In this document: positions 18,923 through 27,739 of the stretch, piece by piece | How positions within the stretch are numbered: position 1 is the stretch's first letter | Layout of the letters: each line of letters starts with the position of its first letter | Made by a program: the position numbers and the translations under genes | The notes under the pieces: model-generated | The model's input: the letters and a program-made list of their open reading frames with translations, nothing else | The model's database searches: none | What the model was told of the DNA's origin: nothing | Assembly (NCBI RefSeq): GCF_041679265.1 | Contig: NZ_JBGFSM010000006.1 | Span: 205,592 to 269,591 of the forward strand | From: Autumnicola sp041679265 | GTDB taxonomy: Bacteria > Bacteroidota > Bacteroidia > Flavobacteriales > Flavobacteriaceae | DNA length: 64,000 bases | Direction of reading: 5' to 3'

Positions 18923-20545
18923 ATGAAAAATATATATAAAATACTTTTATTAACACTTGTAAGCGTTTCTGCTTTTGGACAAAGTTCCGAAATCAAAAAG
19001 GCCAATAAACTTTTTGTTCAAAGAGCTTACGTTGACGCGGCAGATGCTTACGAAGACGTGGCAGATAAGGATCAGCAGGTGCTTCAAAACCTTGGAGATT
19101 CTTACTTCTACACAAATCAGATGGAAAATGCAGCTGAAGTGTACAGGCTGCTTTTCCTTAGGCATGAGGGAAACATTGCTCCGGAATATCATTTTAGATA
19201 TGCCCACGCTCTTATGGGAACAGACCAGTATGAGGAGGCAAACCAGTACTTGAGCAACGCGATGGGAAAAGATATAGATTTCTCTGAATTTGAGAAACAA
19301 CTGGATACCGCGGTTCCTCACACCTACACCACAAACCAGATCATGAACAACAGTGCTTCAGCTGACTTTGGGATTTCGTTCTATGGAGACCGCATAGCGT
19401 TCGCTTCCACCAGAAACCAGGAGCGTCCAATTTATCCATGGAACAAAAAGCCTACTTTAGACCTTTACAGCGCATCTATTGATGATGAAGGGGAACTTAA
19501 TGATATTGTTCTTTTTTCAGATAACATTAATACTGATGAACACGAAAGTTCAGCAACTTTTACCCAGGACGGGATGACGATGTATTTTGACCGTACCAAT
19601 GAAAAAAGGGTAAAAGATACCAGCGGGCTAAGAGTTGGCCATATCAGCATCTATAAAGCGGAAATGGTAGATGGCGAATGGACCAATATCGAAAAACTCC
19701 CTTTTAGCAGCGATGATTACTCTGTAGAACATCCAAGCCTTAGCCAGGACGGGAGCAAACTTTATTTCTCCAGTGACATGCCCGGGTCTACCGGCGGTTC
19801 TTTTGACATTTATGTAGTTGATGTAAATGAAGACGGAACTTTTGGCAGCCCTGAAAATCTTGGTAGTGGCGTTAACACCGCATATCGCGAGCAGTTCCCG
19901 TTTATTAGTGATGAAGACGTGCTTTATTTCGCTTCAGACGGGCACATGGGCTTTGGTAACCTTGACATCTTTAGAAGTGAAGGGGATTTTTCTGAAGTTC
20001 AGAATTTGGGCTCTTCTATTAACAGCAACAGGGACGATTTTGCTTTTGTTATCAAAGAAGGACAGGATGAAGGCTTCTTCGCTTCCAACCGAAGAGGATC
20101 TGACAATCTTTACACCTTTGTAAGGGAAGATTATGTACCGCCTGTGGTTGATTTTGAAGACAGGGAAACCAATATTGAAACCGGCAGGCAGCAGCTACGT
20201 GATGTTGGCAATATTTACTTTGATTTTGATAAGGCTACCATTAAAGCTGAATCTGAGCCTACGCTTAATAAAGTAGTGGATATTATGAACAAATATCCAA
20301 CTCTTGAAATAGAAATAGGATCCCACGCCGATGCCAGGGGAAGTGACCAATACAACATGGCTCTTTCTGAAAGACGTGCAGCTTCAACTCTGGAATATCT
20401 TGTTGAACATGGAATTTCCAGAGACAGGCTAACCTCTAAAGGTTATGGTGAAAGCATGCCATTAAACGATTGTACAAAACCTAATATGTGTACTGAAGCG
20501 CAATATGCTAAAAACCGTAGAAGTGAATTCACCATTATGAATTAA
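18923..20545 (+). CDS. OmpA-family protein with TPR and PD40 propeller (PorE-like)
   Basis: A 540-residue protein with signal peptide, N-terminal TPR-like helices (about 20-130), a WD40-like PD40 propeller (about 150-400; repeated LSQDGSKLYFSSD and FPFISDEDVLYFASD) and a C-terminal OmpA domain (about 425-540; YFDFDKATIK, GSHADARG, ERRAAS, NRRSEF). The OmpA domain should bind peptidoglycan and the other domains should hold outer-membrane or cargo components, as for PorE of the T9SS. It is the last gene of the cargo/SprF operon (12 bases after the porP stop) and ends at a strong terminator. Confidence 0.92.
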   Translation: MKNIYKILLLTLVSVSAFGQSSEIKKANKLFVQRAYVDAADAYEDVADKDQQVLQNLGDSYFYTNQMENAAEVYRLLFLRHEGNIAPEYHFRYAHALMGTDQYEEANQYLSNAMGKDIDFSEFEKQLDTAVPHTYTTNQIMNNSASADFGISFYGDRIAFASTRNQERPIYPWNKKPTLDLYSASIDDEGELNDIVLFSDNINTDEHESSATFTQDGMTMYFDRTNEKRVKDTSGLRVGHISIYKAEMVDGEWTNIEKLPFSSDDYSVEHPSLSQDGSKLYFSSDMPGSTGGSFDIYVVDVNEDGTFGSPENLGSGVNTAYREQFPFISDEDVLYFASDGHMGFGNLDIFRSEGDFSEVQNLGSSINSNRDDFAFVIKEGQDEGFFASNRRGSDNLYTFVREDYVPPVVDFEDRETNIETGRQQLRDVGNIYFDFDKATIKAESEPTLNKVVDIMNKYPTLEIEIGSHADARGSDQYNMALSERRAASTLEYLVEHGISRDRLTSKGYGESMPLNDCTKPNMCTEAQYAKNRRSEFTIMN

Positions 20546-20578
20546 TTGCAGATTGCCAGCTTACCAATCAAAATGAGA

Positions 20579-20611
20579 AGCCCCCGGAAATTCCGGGGGC
20601 TTTTCTATTTT
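20579..20611 (+). terminator. Rho-independent terminator of the surface-protein operon
   Basis: An 11-bp perfect stem (AGCCCCCGGAA with its complement) around a single base (mapped as a tight hairpin), followed by a T-rich tail. It lies 34 bases after the OmpA gene stop. Confidence 0.85.
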
Positions 20612-20687
20612 TATCCTTTCAGAGAATTGCCGACTATTGCAGCACCATTTCATAACATATCATTAATGGCGAATGGCCATTTACAAA

Positions 20688-20713
20688 TACCCTAGAATAA
20701 GAATACTAGGGTA
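20688..20713. repeat. Inverted repeat TACCCTAG-N10-CTAGGGTA
   Basis: A perfect 8-bp inverted repeat between the OmpA operon and the convergent LexA-like regulator gene, whose stop is 27 bases away. There is no strong T-run on either side, so it may be a weak terminator of the regulator gene or a protein-binding site. A smaller repeat (AATGGC-N5-GCCATT) lies 6 bases to its left. Confidence 0.4.
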
Positions 20714-20739
20714 GCTATTGTTTTTAGAAGCGGAATCTT

Positions 20740-21507
20740 TTATTGTTTAAAAGACCTTAGTTCTTTTTTCAATTCTTCCATAGACTGCTTTAATTGCTGA
20801 AAAAGGCCATTTTCTGAAGGATTATCCAGGTTAAAAGTCAACTTGCTGTTTACCTGCCACAACTCCTGTATCTGGTTTACTTTTACTTCTATGGGCAGGT
20901 ATTCTTCATTTAAGGAGATAAGCAGCATTTTAGAAGGATCTGGTAACTTCTGTACCTTTTTTACAAGCACAGAGTCGTAAAGCACCACTACATAAACTTT
21001 ATTGTTGTTCAGCTCATCTATCCCACCAATCGCTTTTCCCATCACCCATTCCCCTGGCCGGTAATTTGGCAACATGCTATCCCCTTCTATCTGGAATCCC
21101 CTGTAGGTGGCATTTCTAAACTCCGGCAGTGGGATATCAAAAGCAGGTAACTGGTTGTACCACTCCACATCCTGCACATTGTGTGGGTAACCGGCAGCTG
21201 CCTTTTGATTAACCATTACAATATTCTCATTATCTGCACTGTTCACGGTCACCACTTTAGGGCTTACATCCCCTTTGGTAATTTGCAGGTATTTCTGGCC
21301 GCTGTCCCCAAAAAGCCATAGGGGATTTATGCCAAATTGCCGCAGCAGTTCCGCCACTACTTTTCCGGAAAGTTTGGTGCGACCTCTTTCTATATCGGCC
21401 GTAGAATTTTTAACTCCAAGAACTTCCGCAAATTCGGTTTGCGTAAAGTTATTTTCTTCCCGTACTTCTTTAAAGTGTTTTATTTCTATAGATAAAGCTG
21501 TTCCCAT
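20740..21507 (-). CDS. XRE/S24-type LexA-like transcriptional regulator
   Basis: A 255-residue protein with an N-terminal XRE helix-turn-helix (about 8-62; FTQTEFAEVLGVKNSTADIERG) and a C-terminal S24 peptidase/LexA-like fold. The catalytic dyad is visible: Ser144 in EGDSM and Lys183 or Lys184 in LVKKV. A plausible autocleavage Ala-Gly bond lies at 105-106 in KAAAGYP. Such proteins repress target genes until RecA-type or other signals trigger cleavage. A short C-terminal helical tail may be a coiled coil. No phage genes are nearby, so this looks like a chromosomal regulator common in Flavobacteriaceae rather than a prophage repressor. Target genes are unknown. Confidence 0.87.
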   Translation of the reverse strand: MGTALSIEIKHFKEVREENNFTQTEFAEVLGVKNSTADIERGRTKLSGKVVAELLRQFGINPLWLFGDSGQKYLQITKGDVSPKVVTVNSADNENIVMVNQKAAAGYPHNVQDVEWYNQLPAFDIPLPEFRNATYRGFQIEGDSMLPNYRPGEWVMGKAIGGIDELNNNKVYVVVLYDSVLVKKVQKLPDPSKMLLISLNEEYLPIEVKVNQIQELWQVNSKLTFNLDNPSENGLFQQLKQSMEELKKELRSFKQ

Positions 21508-21657
21508 AAGGTGCTAATTTAGGTAATATTCCAACATTAAAAAGCTTGAATGGATATATTCCTATAATATTTCACTGCAAACTTTGGGATTCAATAGATT
21601 TTTAATTAAATTTTTATATCACAAATTTTACTTTTACCGTTCTTAAAGAAAATAGTT

Positions 21658-22134
21658 ATGAAAAAAATAAATGCCCTACTGCTAGTACTTTCCACAATCT
21701 TACTCACTTCTTGTGTAAAAGATCAGGATGATATAGACAATAATTATATCCTTCTGGAAATGCAGGCGGGAGATCAATTGCCGGCATTCCAGAATCCCAG
21801 TTTCGAGATAAGCCTTTATGGCTATAATGAAACTATTGCCGATGATGAAGCAACTTTAATAGTAAGCCAGGATTTTGGCGCCGATGATTTTCCTTTCACT
21901 TTAAGAATGGATATTCCGGCAGATCCTTATGCTGGAATTGAAAACCTCCAGGATAATACCAATGCCGCTTTTTACATAAGCATCCAATGGGATTCTGACG
22001 GGAATGGCCAAAATTGCACAGGAGATATAGACCTGGACCACAGTATACAGAATGTAGGTTTAATTAATATTAACAGAAGGGACCCGCAAACCATCTATCT
22101 TAGCACTATTCCTGAAACTACTCCCTGCAATTAA
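21658..22134 (+). CDS. Small lipoprotein of unknown function
   Basis: A 158-residue protein with a clear lipobox (LLLVLSTILLTSC, lipid Cys about residue 20). The mature part is a small beta-rich domain (SFEISLYGYN, LIVSQDFG, PFTLRMDIP, FYISIQWDSDG). The pattern of strands, a proline-terminated strand and a following NTNAAFYISIQWD stretch is reminiscent of YbaY/YscW-like lipoproteins, but this is a weak impression. It is divergent from the LexA-like regulator, with a 150-base intergenic region between. Confidence 0.75.
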   Translation: MKKINALLLVLSTILLTSCVKDQDDIDNNYILLEMQAGDQLPAFQNPSFEISLYGYNETIADDEATLIVSQDFGADDFPFTLRMDIPADPYAGIENLQDNTNAAFYISIQWDSDGNGQNCTGDIDLDHSIQNVGLININRRDPQTIYLSTIPETTPCN

Positions 22135-22145
22135 TACACATAAAA

Positions 22146-22172
22146 AAACCCGCTTAAAATCGGGCTTTTCTG
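22146..22172. terminator. Weak bidirectional terminator
   Basis: A run of A, then CCCG ... CGGG (4-bp core stem), then CTTTTC, between the convergent lipoprotein and metalloprotease genes. The stem is short but the flanking A-run and T-run fit a bidirectional terminator. Confidence 0.4.
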
Positions 22173-22189
22173 TAATATGGTTTTCTGTT

Positions 22190-24646
22190 CTATGCTTCCG
22201 GATCTAATCCTGCTTCTATCCTGGCGATAAGGTCCTGCCAGTGATAACGGGTAAGCGTATTTCCCGTACGGTTTTTACGCTTATTAAGGTCCGACTTCAA
22301 TTTCTGAAGTTCTCCCCGCATAAGTGCCACCACATCTGTAGCCGCTATTTCTTTCTCCCCTTCAGCCTGCACCTGCTCTACATAATTTACCGCGGCATCT
22401 ACATAAGCCCTTTGCAGGTTTCGGCGGTAAGCATCTACTTCTTTTGATTGGTATAACTCACTAAAAATTCCCTGGCGCAAATCCTTCATCATATTCACAG
22501 CAGAATAGGTTTCCCCGGAACTGCGCTGTTCATTTTCAAACATTCTCTTCAGCCGGTCTTCATCTAAAAGATAATCAAGCGCCCGCGTTTGCAAATTTTG
22601 CACCCTTTCAATTGCCCCGTTAGATTCAATGCGGTCAAGAATTTCATCATTCAGCAGCCATTGAGGAGTAGTAAAAGCATTTTTATTAAGGAAGGATATT
22701 GCCGCTTCCTGCTTTTCCCGGGGAACGGCTTTGTAAATCACGCCTTCCTGGTCTGCGGTTTTACGCGTTTCATAAACCCCGCCCACATTGGTGATTACAT
22801 GATAAATATAGCCGCGCCACATGCCTGTAAGTTCTGAATACACCTCATCGAGTTCCTCATAACCGCTGCCCTCCTCTGAAGTCCATTCCACGAGATGAGG
22901 AACCACTTTTTTTAAATTGGCAAGGCCGTATTCACTTGCCTTCACCTGGTCTGCTCCAAGGCTTTCCCTTTGTGCCTGCGGGTCTACCCCGCCATAACCG
23001 CTTCCAAACTCATACGCGGGGTCTCCTGCTTTTTCAAAAATCCAGGCATCTAAAGTGGTTTTTTCATCTTCAGGTTTTTTAGCTTCAGGCAAATACCGGT
23101 AACCCCAGTTAATGGCATATAAATCATAAGGCCCCATCATTCTTATAAAACGTACTCCTTCATCTCCCGGTTGGGCCACATAGTTTACCCTGGCATAATC
23201 CATTATGGAAGGCGTAAGGCCATATTTTTGAGTGAAGCTGGCAGATCGCAAAGAATCGGTTGGATAGGCCGCACTGGCTTTCATGTTATGGGGCAGTCCC
23301 AGGGCATGCCCAACTTCATGGGCGATTACCATTCGCATCATTTCCCCAATTTCAGCTTCGGGGGTATTTAAAGTTCTTGCCGCGGGATTTTGTGCTCCCG
23401 CTTCTATCATAAACCTGTTTCGGTAAGAGCGTAAATGATTATGGTACCAGATAATATCACTTTCTATTATTTCCCCAGTACGCGGATCTATAACCGAAGG
23501 CCCAATGGCATTACGGGTAGTACTGGCAACATACCTCACTACAGAATATCTTACATCTTCAGGGCTAAATTCCGGGTCTTCTTCAGGAGAAGGCGGGTCT
23601 TTGGCGATAATTGCATTTTTGAAGCCTGCTTTTTCAAAAGCCACATTCCAGTCTTCAATTCCCTGTTTAAAATATGGCCTCCATTTTTTAGGTGTGGCAG
23701 GATCCAGATAATAAACGATAGGTTTTACCGGCTCCACCAGCTCACCTCTTTTATAAGCTTCCATATCTTTGGGAACAAGGCGCCACTTTCTTATAATTTC
23801 ATATTCGTCAGACTTTAATTCGTCTGAATTATAATCGTATTTTTCCACTGTAAACCACCCTACGCGGTCATCAGCAAGCCTTGGCTGCATGCGGTCTTCC
23901 GGCAACAGCACCATAGACTGGTTCATAAGCATTGAAATAGTTCCTGCCTGGCCTCTTTCCGGCGGTTCTTCAGCTTCATAGGTCATCACATGCTTTATTT
24001 CAACATTCTCAGGATAAGCATTTGCCGACTCAATATAGGACCTGCTCTGGTCCAGTTTTTTTACCTTGTAACGCTTCCGCAGAGAAGAAGAAAGCCCGTC
24101 TATGGCTTCTACTTCGCTTTCAAAAAGACTGCTCACATCTACAACTACAGCAGTAGAATCTGGATTATATGCTTTAATTTTAGAACTGTAAAGAATTGGT
24201 GAAAAATTATTGGCAAGCACAGAGGTGTAAATTGGCGATTCTTCGTCGCTCTCATTTTTAAAACTTACTACTTTAACATCTATAAAATCGCCTCTTTTGG
24301 TCCACCTTACCACCTGCTCGTTCACCTTGGAACCGGCGTTCACATAACCTCCCCCAAAACCAGAAGGAACTTTTGCAATCCTGCTTACCAGGAGCATATC
24401 CTTTTCAAGCAGTTCTAAAGGAATTTCAAAATAGAGCTTATCCTCTACAAAATGCGTGGTAAACATTCCTTTATCGCTTTTAGCTTGGGGGGTAATAAGT
24501 TTATTGTACGAGGTTTTCCCGCCCTCTTCCTTTGCTGAAGCAGTCTCCGCTTTTTTTTCACCCTTTTTACCAAAAAGTTTTCCCTGGCTCTGGCACCCGG
24601 TTAACAGCATAGCCATGAGCCCTAAGGCAGTTAATTTTCTTATCAT
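22190..24646 (-). CDS. Zinc-dependent metzincin lipoprotein (DUF5117/DUF5118 family)
   Basis: An 818-residue lipoprotein (lipid Cys18 in LLTGC). It has the Bacteroidota order: DUF5118-like segment about 50-95, DUF5117-like domain about 100-300, and a metzincin catalytic domain with HEVGH (443-447), third ligand His453 in GLPHN and Met-turn Met482 in SIMDY, followed by a helical C-terminal region. These proteins are predicted surface or periplasmic peptidases; substrates are unknown. All zinc ligands are present, so it should be active. No neighbouring gene on the same strand is close, so it is probably monocistronic. Confidence 0.92.
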   Translation of the reverse strand: MIRKLTALGLMAMLLTGCQSQGKLFGKKGEKKAETASAKEEGGKTSYNKLITPQAKSDKGMFTTHFVEDKLYFEIPLELLEKDMLLVSRIAKVPSGFGGGYVNAGSKVNEQVVRWTKRGDFIDVKVVSFKNESDEESPIYTSVLANNFSPILYSSKIKAYNPDSTAVVVDVSSLFESEVEAIDGLSSSLRKRYKVKKLDQSRSYIESANAYPENVEIKHVMTYEAEEPPERGQAGTISMLMNQSMVLLPEDRMQPRLADDRVGWFTVEKYDYNSDELKSDEYEIIRKWRLVPKDMEAYKRGELVEPVKPIVYYLDPATPKKWRPYFKQGIEDWNVAFEKAGFKNAIIAKDPPSPEEDPEFSPEDVRYSVVRYVASTTRNAIGPSVIDPRTGEIIESDIIWYHNHLRSYRNRFMIEAGAQNPAARTLNTPEAEIGEMMRMVIAHEVGHALGLPHNMKASAAYPTDSLRSASFTQKYGLTPSIMDYARVNYVAQPGDEGVRFIRMMGPYDLYAINWGYRYLPEAKKPEDEKTTLDAWIFEKAGDPAYEFGSGYGGVDPQAQRESLGADQVKASEYGLANLKKVVPHLVEWTSEEGSGYEELDEVYSELTGMWRGYIYHVITNVGGVYETRKTADQEGVIYKAVPREKQEAAISFLNKNAFTTPQWLLNDEILDRIESNGAIERVQNLQTRALDYLLDEDRLKRMFENEQRSSGETYSAVNMMKDLRQGIFSELYQSKEVDAYRRNLQRAYVDAAVNYVEQVQAEGEKEIAATDVVALMRGELQKLKSDLNKRKNRTGNTLTRYHWQDLIARIEAGLDPEA

Positions 24647-25024
24647 AAATATTCATATTTTTTAATGCGGCAGGTAACAAACATACTAAAATTTGGGCGG
24701 AATCCCCGGCTCATCCCGGCAACAGGAAGCCTTTTGCTAAAAATATGAGAAAGCAGGCTTAAAAAATGAAATCGGTAATTCAAAAAAGGATTTTCTGCAT
24801 TTTCAAAAAAAAACAGCGCAACTAATAAGTGGTAATTATCAGCCATTTTTAAACAGCAAATAGCATGAACCTCTTTGATGGGCAGCTTCCAACCGCAAAA
24901 AGAAATTGATCAGAAAATAAATATATACTGCCATTCAATAAAAGCCGGGTACAACAACAGGAAATATTTTAGAATTTGAAGTTTCGCGTTGAATAACGGA
25001 AACTAACCATTAAATTTTTATCTC
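24647..25024. other. Intergenic region without a supported gene
   Basis: 378 bases between the metalloprotease start and the broken lipoprotein gene. The sequence is AT-rich, carries an upstream region for both divergent genes, and has a short open frame on the minus strand with no coding character. No clear promoter or repeat was found. Confidence 0.5.
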
Positions 25025-25621
25025 ATGAAAAAGATTATTTATACCAGGATGCTTACGGCAATTTGCTGTTTAGCTTTGTTCGCCTGTTCAAAAAACACTG
25101 ATGATGGCAGTAATGAAAATACAACCTTATAGGAAATAAGTGGCGACTACTACCTTACTTTTAGGGTTGACGGGGAACAAATAGTTTATAATTACAATAT
25201 TGAGGCGGGCAGCGAAGTGGCTGGATTTATCAATTATTTCAACACCATGATGTATCAACATGTTGTAGACGGCATACTTAACAATTCTGAACCGAATCGT
25301 AATTTAATTATCTTCAATTTTGCCACGCAAGCACCTGTAGACGGAAATGTTACCTATACCCCATCTAATACGTTCGTTTTTATTCCCATTTACCTGGATG
25401 AAAATGGAAATCCCTTCGAGGGAATTTTAGAAGGCAACTATAACGTTAGCTCAGATAACGAATTTCGTTTTACAGAAATTACTGAAACTTATCTGGAGGG
25501 AATTTTTTCCGGCACCTTTTACCTTAGTACAGATTCCAGCCAGACTGTCTCCATTACCGATGGCGAATTTAAAGTTCCTAGAATAACTCCCGATGAAGAT
25601 GATTACCAGATGGGGAGATAG
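25025..25621 (+). pseudogene. Lipoprotein gene interrupted by an in-frame amber codon
   Basis: An ATG at 25025 opens a lipoprotein signal peptide (KKIIYTRMLTAICCLALFAC, then SKNTDDGSNENTTL) which stops at TAG 25130-25132, codon 36. The same frame continues without another stop to 25621, encoding EISGDYYLTFRVDG and about 160 more residues of a beta-rich domain ending in a short acidic tail. The ATG at 25217 is in the same frame but lies inside the domain and would give an unsecreted fragment. The simplest reading is a single CAG-to-TAG (or similar) nonsense change in a linker. A sequencing error or amber suppression could also explain it. The family is not recognised. Confidence 0.82.
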
Positions 25622-25949
25622 CCTGCCCATCCTCCAAACTAATGCCCGTAAAAGGAACATAATACTCCCGGCAGGATTTGCAGCCCCACATGGCAGGCCT
25701 ATTACATGCCGGTACAAAATCCAGGCTCCAAAGAAATTTTGGAGTATACCGGCGTCCTGAATATTCTTGGACAAAACACTAAAACTGCCACTATTTTCCC
25801 TAACTCCAGAACCCAGATGTTCCTAAAGTAATAGGACATAAAGTATAGTTAAATAATTTCCCTCACACCTTTGATTTTGTAATTTACATCTCGGCAGGTG
25901 CTCTCCCCTTACCTGCTTATCGAAATTATAAATCAAAAAACCAATCATT
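25622..25949. other. Intergenic region with a nested hairpin
   Basis: 328 bases between the broken lipoprotein and the alcohol dehydrogenase. It has no coding character. It holds the nested inverted repeats at 25708-25753, listed separately. The last 100 bases should hold the dehydrogenase promoter, but no good match to the -33/-7 pattern was found. Confidence 0.5.
25708..25753. repeat. Nested inverted repeats, possible structured RNA
   Basis: Outer stem GCCGGTA (25708-25714) with TACCGGC (25747-25753); inner stem CTCCAAA (25726-25732) with TTTGGAG (25738-25744) around a 5-base loop. Eleven unpaired bases on the left and two on the right separate the stems. No T-run follows, so it does not look like a terminator. 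Confidence 0.45.
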
Positions 25950-27101
25950 ATGTTAGCAATGAATTTTCGCGGCCCGTTTAGAGTACGTGCCGATCATGAC
26001 CAGCCCTATCCTGAAATAGAACATCCTGAAGATGCCATTGTAAGGGTACTGCGTTCCTGTATTTGCGGCTCAGATCTTCACCTATATCATGGGCTTGTAC
26101 CAGATACCCGTGTGGGTTCTACCTTTGGGCATGAATTTGTAGGAGAAATTGTAGAAGTAGGATCTTCAGTTCAGAATGTAAAAGTCGGGGATAAAGTAAT
26201 GGTCCCTTTTAATATTGCCTGCGGAAAATGTGCCTTTTGCAAACAGGAGCTGTATGGTAATTGTCATGAAGCCAATGCACAGTCTACGGCTGCCGGCGGA
26301 ATTTTTGGATATTCCCATACTGCCGGCGGATATAACGGTGGCCAGGCCGAATATGTAAGAGTACCATATGCTGATGTTGGGCCGACTGTGATTCCTGACT
26401 GGATGGATCCCGATGATGCGGTGCTGTTAACAGATGTAGTGCCAACAGGCTACCAGGCCGCAGAAATGGGTGGCATACAGGAAGGAGATACTGTGGTGGT
26501 TTTTGGTGCAGGACCTATTGGAATTATGGCTGCCAAGTGCGCCTGGCTTTTTGGAGCAGGCCGTGTAATTGTGATAGACCAACTGGATTACCGCCTGGAA
26601 TTTGCTGAAAAATATGCTCAATGTGAAGTCTACAACTTCAAAATGCTGGAAGATCCTGTGGTATTCATAAAAAAACAAACAGATTCCCTGGGTGCCGATG
26701 TTTGTATTGATGCCGTGGGTGCTGAAGCTGCCGGCAATACCATGAACACTCTTATGGGCAGAAAACTATTGTTACAGGGAGGCTCTACCACGGCATTGCA
26801 CTGGGCCATCAATTCAGTTAAAAAAGGAGGGATCGTTTCTATTGTTGGGGTGTACGGACCTATAGATGCTCTGGTTCCCATTGGAAATGTCTTAAATAAA
26901 GGAATTACCATCCGGGCCAACCAGGCTTCCGTAAAAAGGCTTCTGCCAAGGCTTATAAAACATGTGGAAGATGGTATTATTAATCCAAAAGAATTAATTA
27001 CGCACCGCATTCCGCTGGAAGAGGTTGCAGAAGGCTATCATATCTTTTCTAAAAAACTGGATAACTGTATTAAACCTGTTCTCATACCACCTTCAGCATA
27101 G
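25950..27101 (+). CDS. Zinc-dependent medium-chain alcohol/formaldehyde dehydrogenase
   Basis: A 383-residue MDR-superfamily dehydrogenase. Catalytic zinc ligands Cys39 (in CGSD) and His61-Glu62 (GHE) are present, as are the four structural-zinc cysteines 91, 94, 97 and 105, and the NAD-binding GAGPIG (186-191) followed by the acidic residue in VIVIDQ. The form resembles the formaldehyde-dehydrogenase-like branch found in bacteria. Substrate is not determined. ATG at 25950 is followed by another in-frame ATG at 25959. The next gene (27148) is a small membrane-anchored protein in the same direction, a pairing that is likely functional but whose nature is unknown. Confidence 0.92.
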   Translation: MLAMNFRGPFRVRADHDQPYPEIEHPEDAIVRVLRSCICGSDLHLYHGLVPDTRVGSTFGHEFVGEIVEVGSSVQNVKVGDKVMVPFNIACGKCAFCKQELYGNCHEANAQSTAAGGIFGYSHTAGGYNGGQAEYVRVPYADVGPTVIPDWMDPDDAVLLTDVVPTGYQAAEMGGIQEGDTVVVFGAGPIGIMAAKCAWLFGAGRVIVIDQLDYRLEFAEKYAQCEVYNFKMLEDPVVFIKKQTDSLGADVCIDAVGAEAAGNTMNTLMGRKLLLQGGSTTALHWAINSVKKGGIVSIVGVYGPIDALVPIGNVLNKGITIRANQASVKRLLPRLIKHVEDGIINPKELITHRIPLEEVAEGYHIFSKKLDNCIKPVLIPPSA

Positions 27102-27147
27102 AGAAGGTGCAGAGAAAAAACAAGTACAAATTCAAAATTTAAAGATC

Positions 27148-27675
27148 ATGAATGAAGAAACCAATAACGAGGAATTTAAAAATAAACGCGGGGGCGACCA
27201 CAGCCATATTAAAGGCTGGGGAGTAGATGCCGATCCAAAAAATGACCCCACATATCCTATTAAAAAGCGTACCGATGAAGAAATAAGAGGCTACTCCTGG
27301 GAGCGGCCTGAGCAACAGGAAACAGATATTGAAGTGCTGCATTCTATTGAGCGGCCAAATATAACTGCTGTGTTTGGTACTGCAGCACCGCCTTCCGGGC
27401 TTAGTGGAATGATTAGAAGGTATGCCTATACCAAAAGTGAATCCAGCTATGGAAGGTGGCTGCCACTGGTACTGGCAGATCGTGTGGGAATGGTGGAAGG
27501 AGTCCTGGACGATCTTAAACACGGGCATATTCCAAATATTTTTGCGGAAAGAGGATGGAAGTCTGAGTGGAAGTATAACCGCAAAAATTTTATTGCGAAA
27601 ACAGCGACCACAGTAGCTTTAACCTCTGCAGTTATTCTTTTATTCGCAAGAAAATCCAAAAAGAAATCCTACTGA
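27148..27675 (+). CDS. Conserved hypothetical protein with C-terminal membrane anchor
   Basis: A 175-residue protein from the ATG at 27148; an overlapping upstream extension of the same frame runs inside the dehydrogenase gene and is not used. The N-terminal 75 residues are polar (Asn/Glu/Lys-rich with GGDHSHIKGWGVDADP), the middle has PPSGLSGMIRRYAY and YGRWLPLVLADRVG, and the last 25 residues are a membrane helix (ATTVALTSAVILLFARK) followed by Lys residues, as in a tail-anchored inner-membrane protein. It starts 46 bases after the dehydrogenase and ends at a terminator. I do not know its function; stress association is inferred from the neighbours. Confidence 0.8.
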   Translation: MNEETNNEEFKNKRGGDHSHIKGWGVDADPKNDPTYPIKKRTDEEIRGYSWERPEQQETDIEVLHSIERPNITAVFGTAAPPSGLSGMIRRYAYTKSESSYGRWLPLVLADRVGMVEGVLDDLKHGHIPNIFAERGWKSEWKYNRKNFIAKTATTVALTSAVILLFARKSKKKSY

Positions 27676-27693
27676 AAATTAACTAATGAAGAG

Positions 27694-27729
27694 AAACCTG
27701 AAACGGACCCCGTTTCAGGTTTTTTTTTA
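27694..27729 (+). terminator. Rho-independent terminator of the dehydrogenase operon
   Basis: A 12-bp perfect stem AAACCTGAAACG with its complement, 5-base loop, then a run of eight or more T. It may act in both directions because the left side is A-rich, serving the convergent gene at 27740 too. Confidence 0.88.
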
Positions 27730-27739
27730 TTTGGAACAA

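Noticed and set aside
20740..21507. Prophage from the LexA-like regulator
   Set aside because: No integrase, capsid, tail or lysis gene lies nearby and the flanks are core genes.
25622..25949. Open frame upstream of the dehydrogenase as a gene
   Set aside because: The minus-strand frame at 25451-25774 overlaps the lipoprotein coding region and lacks a coding signature; the nested hairpin explains the structure.
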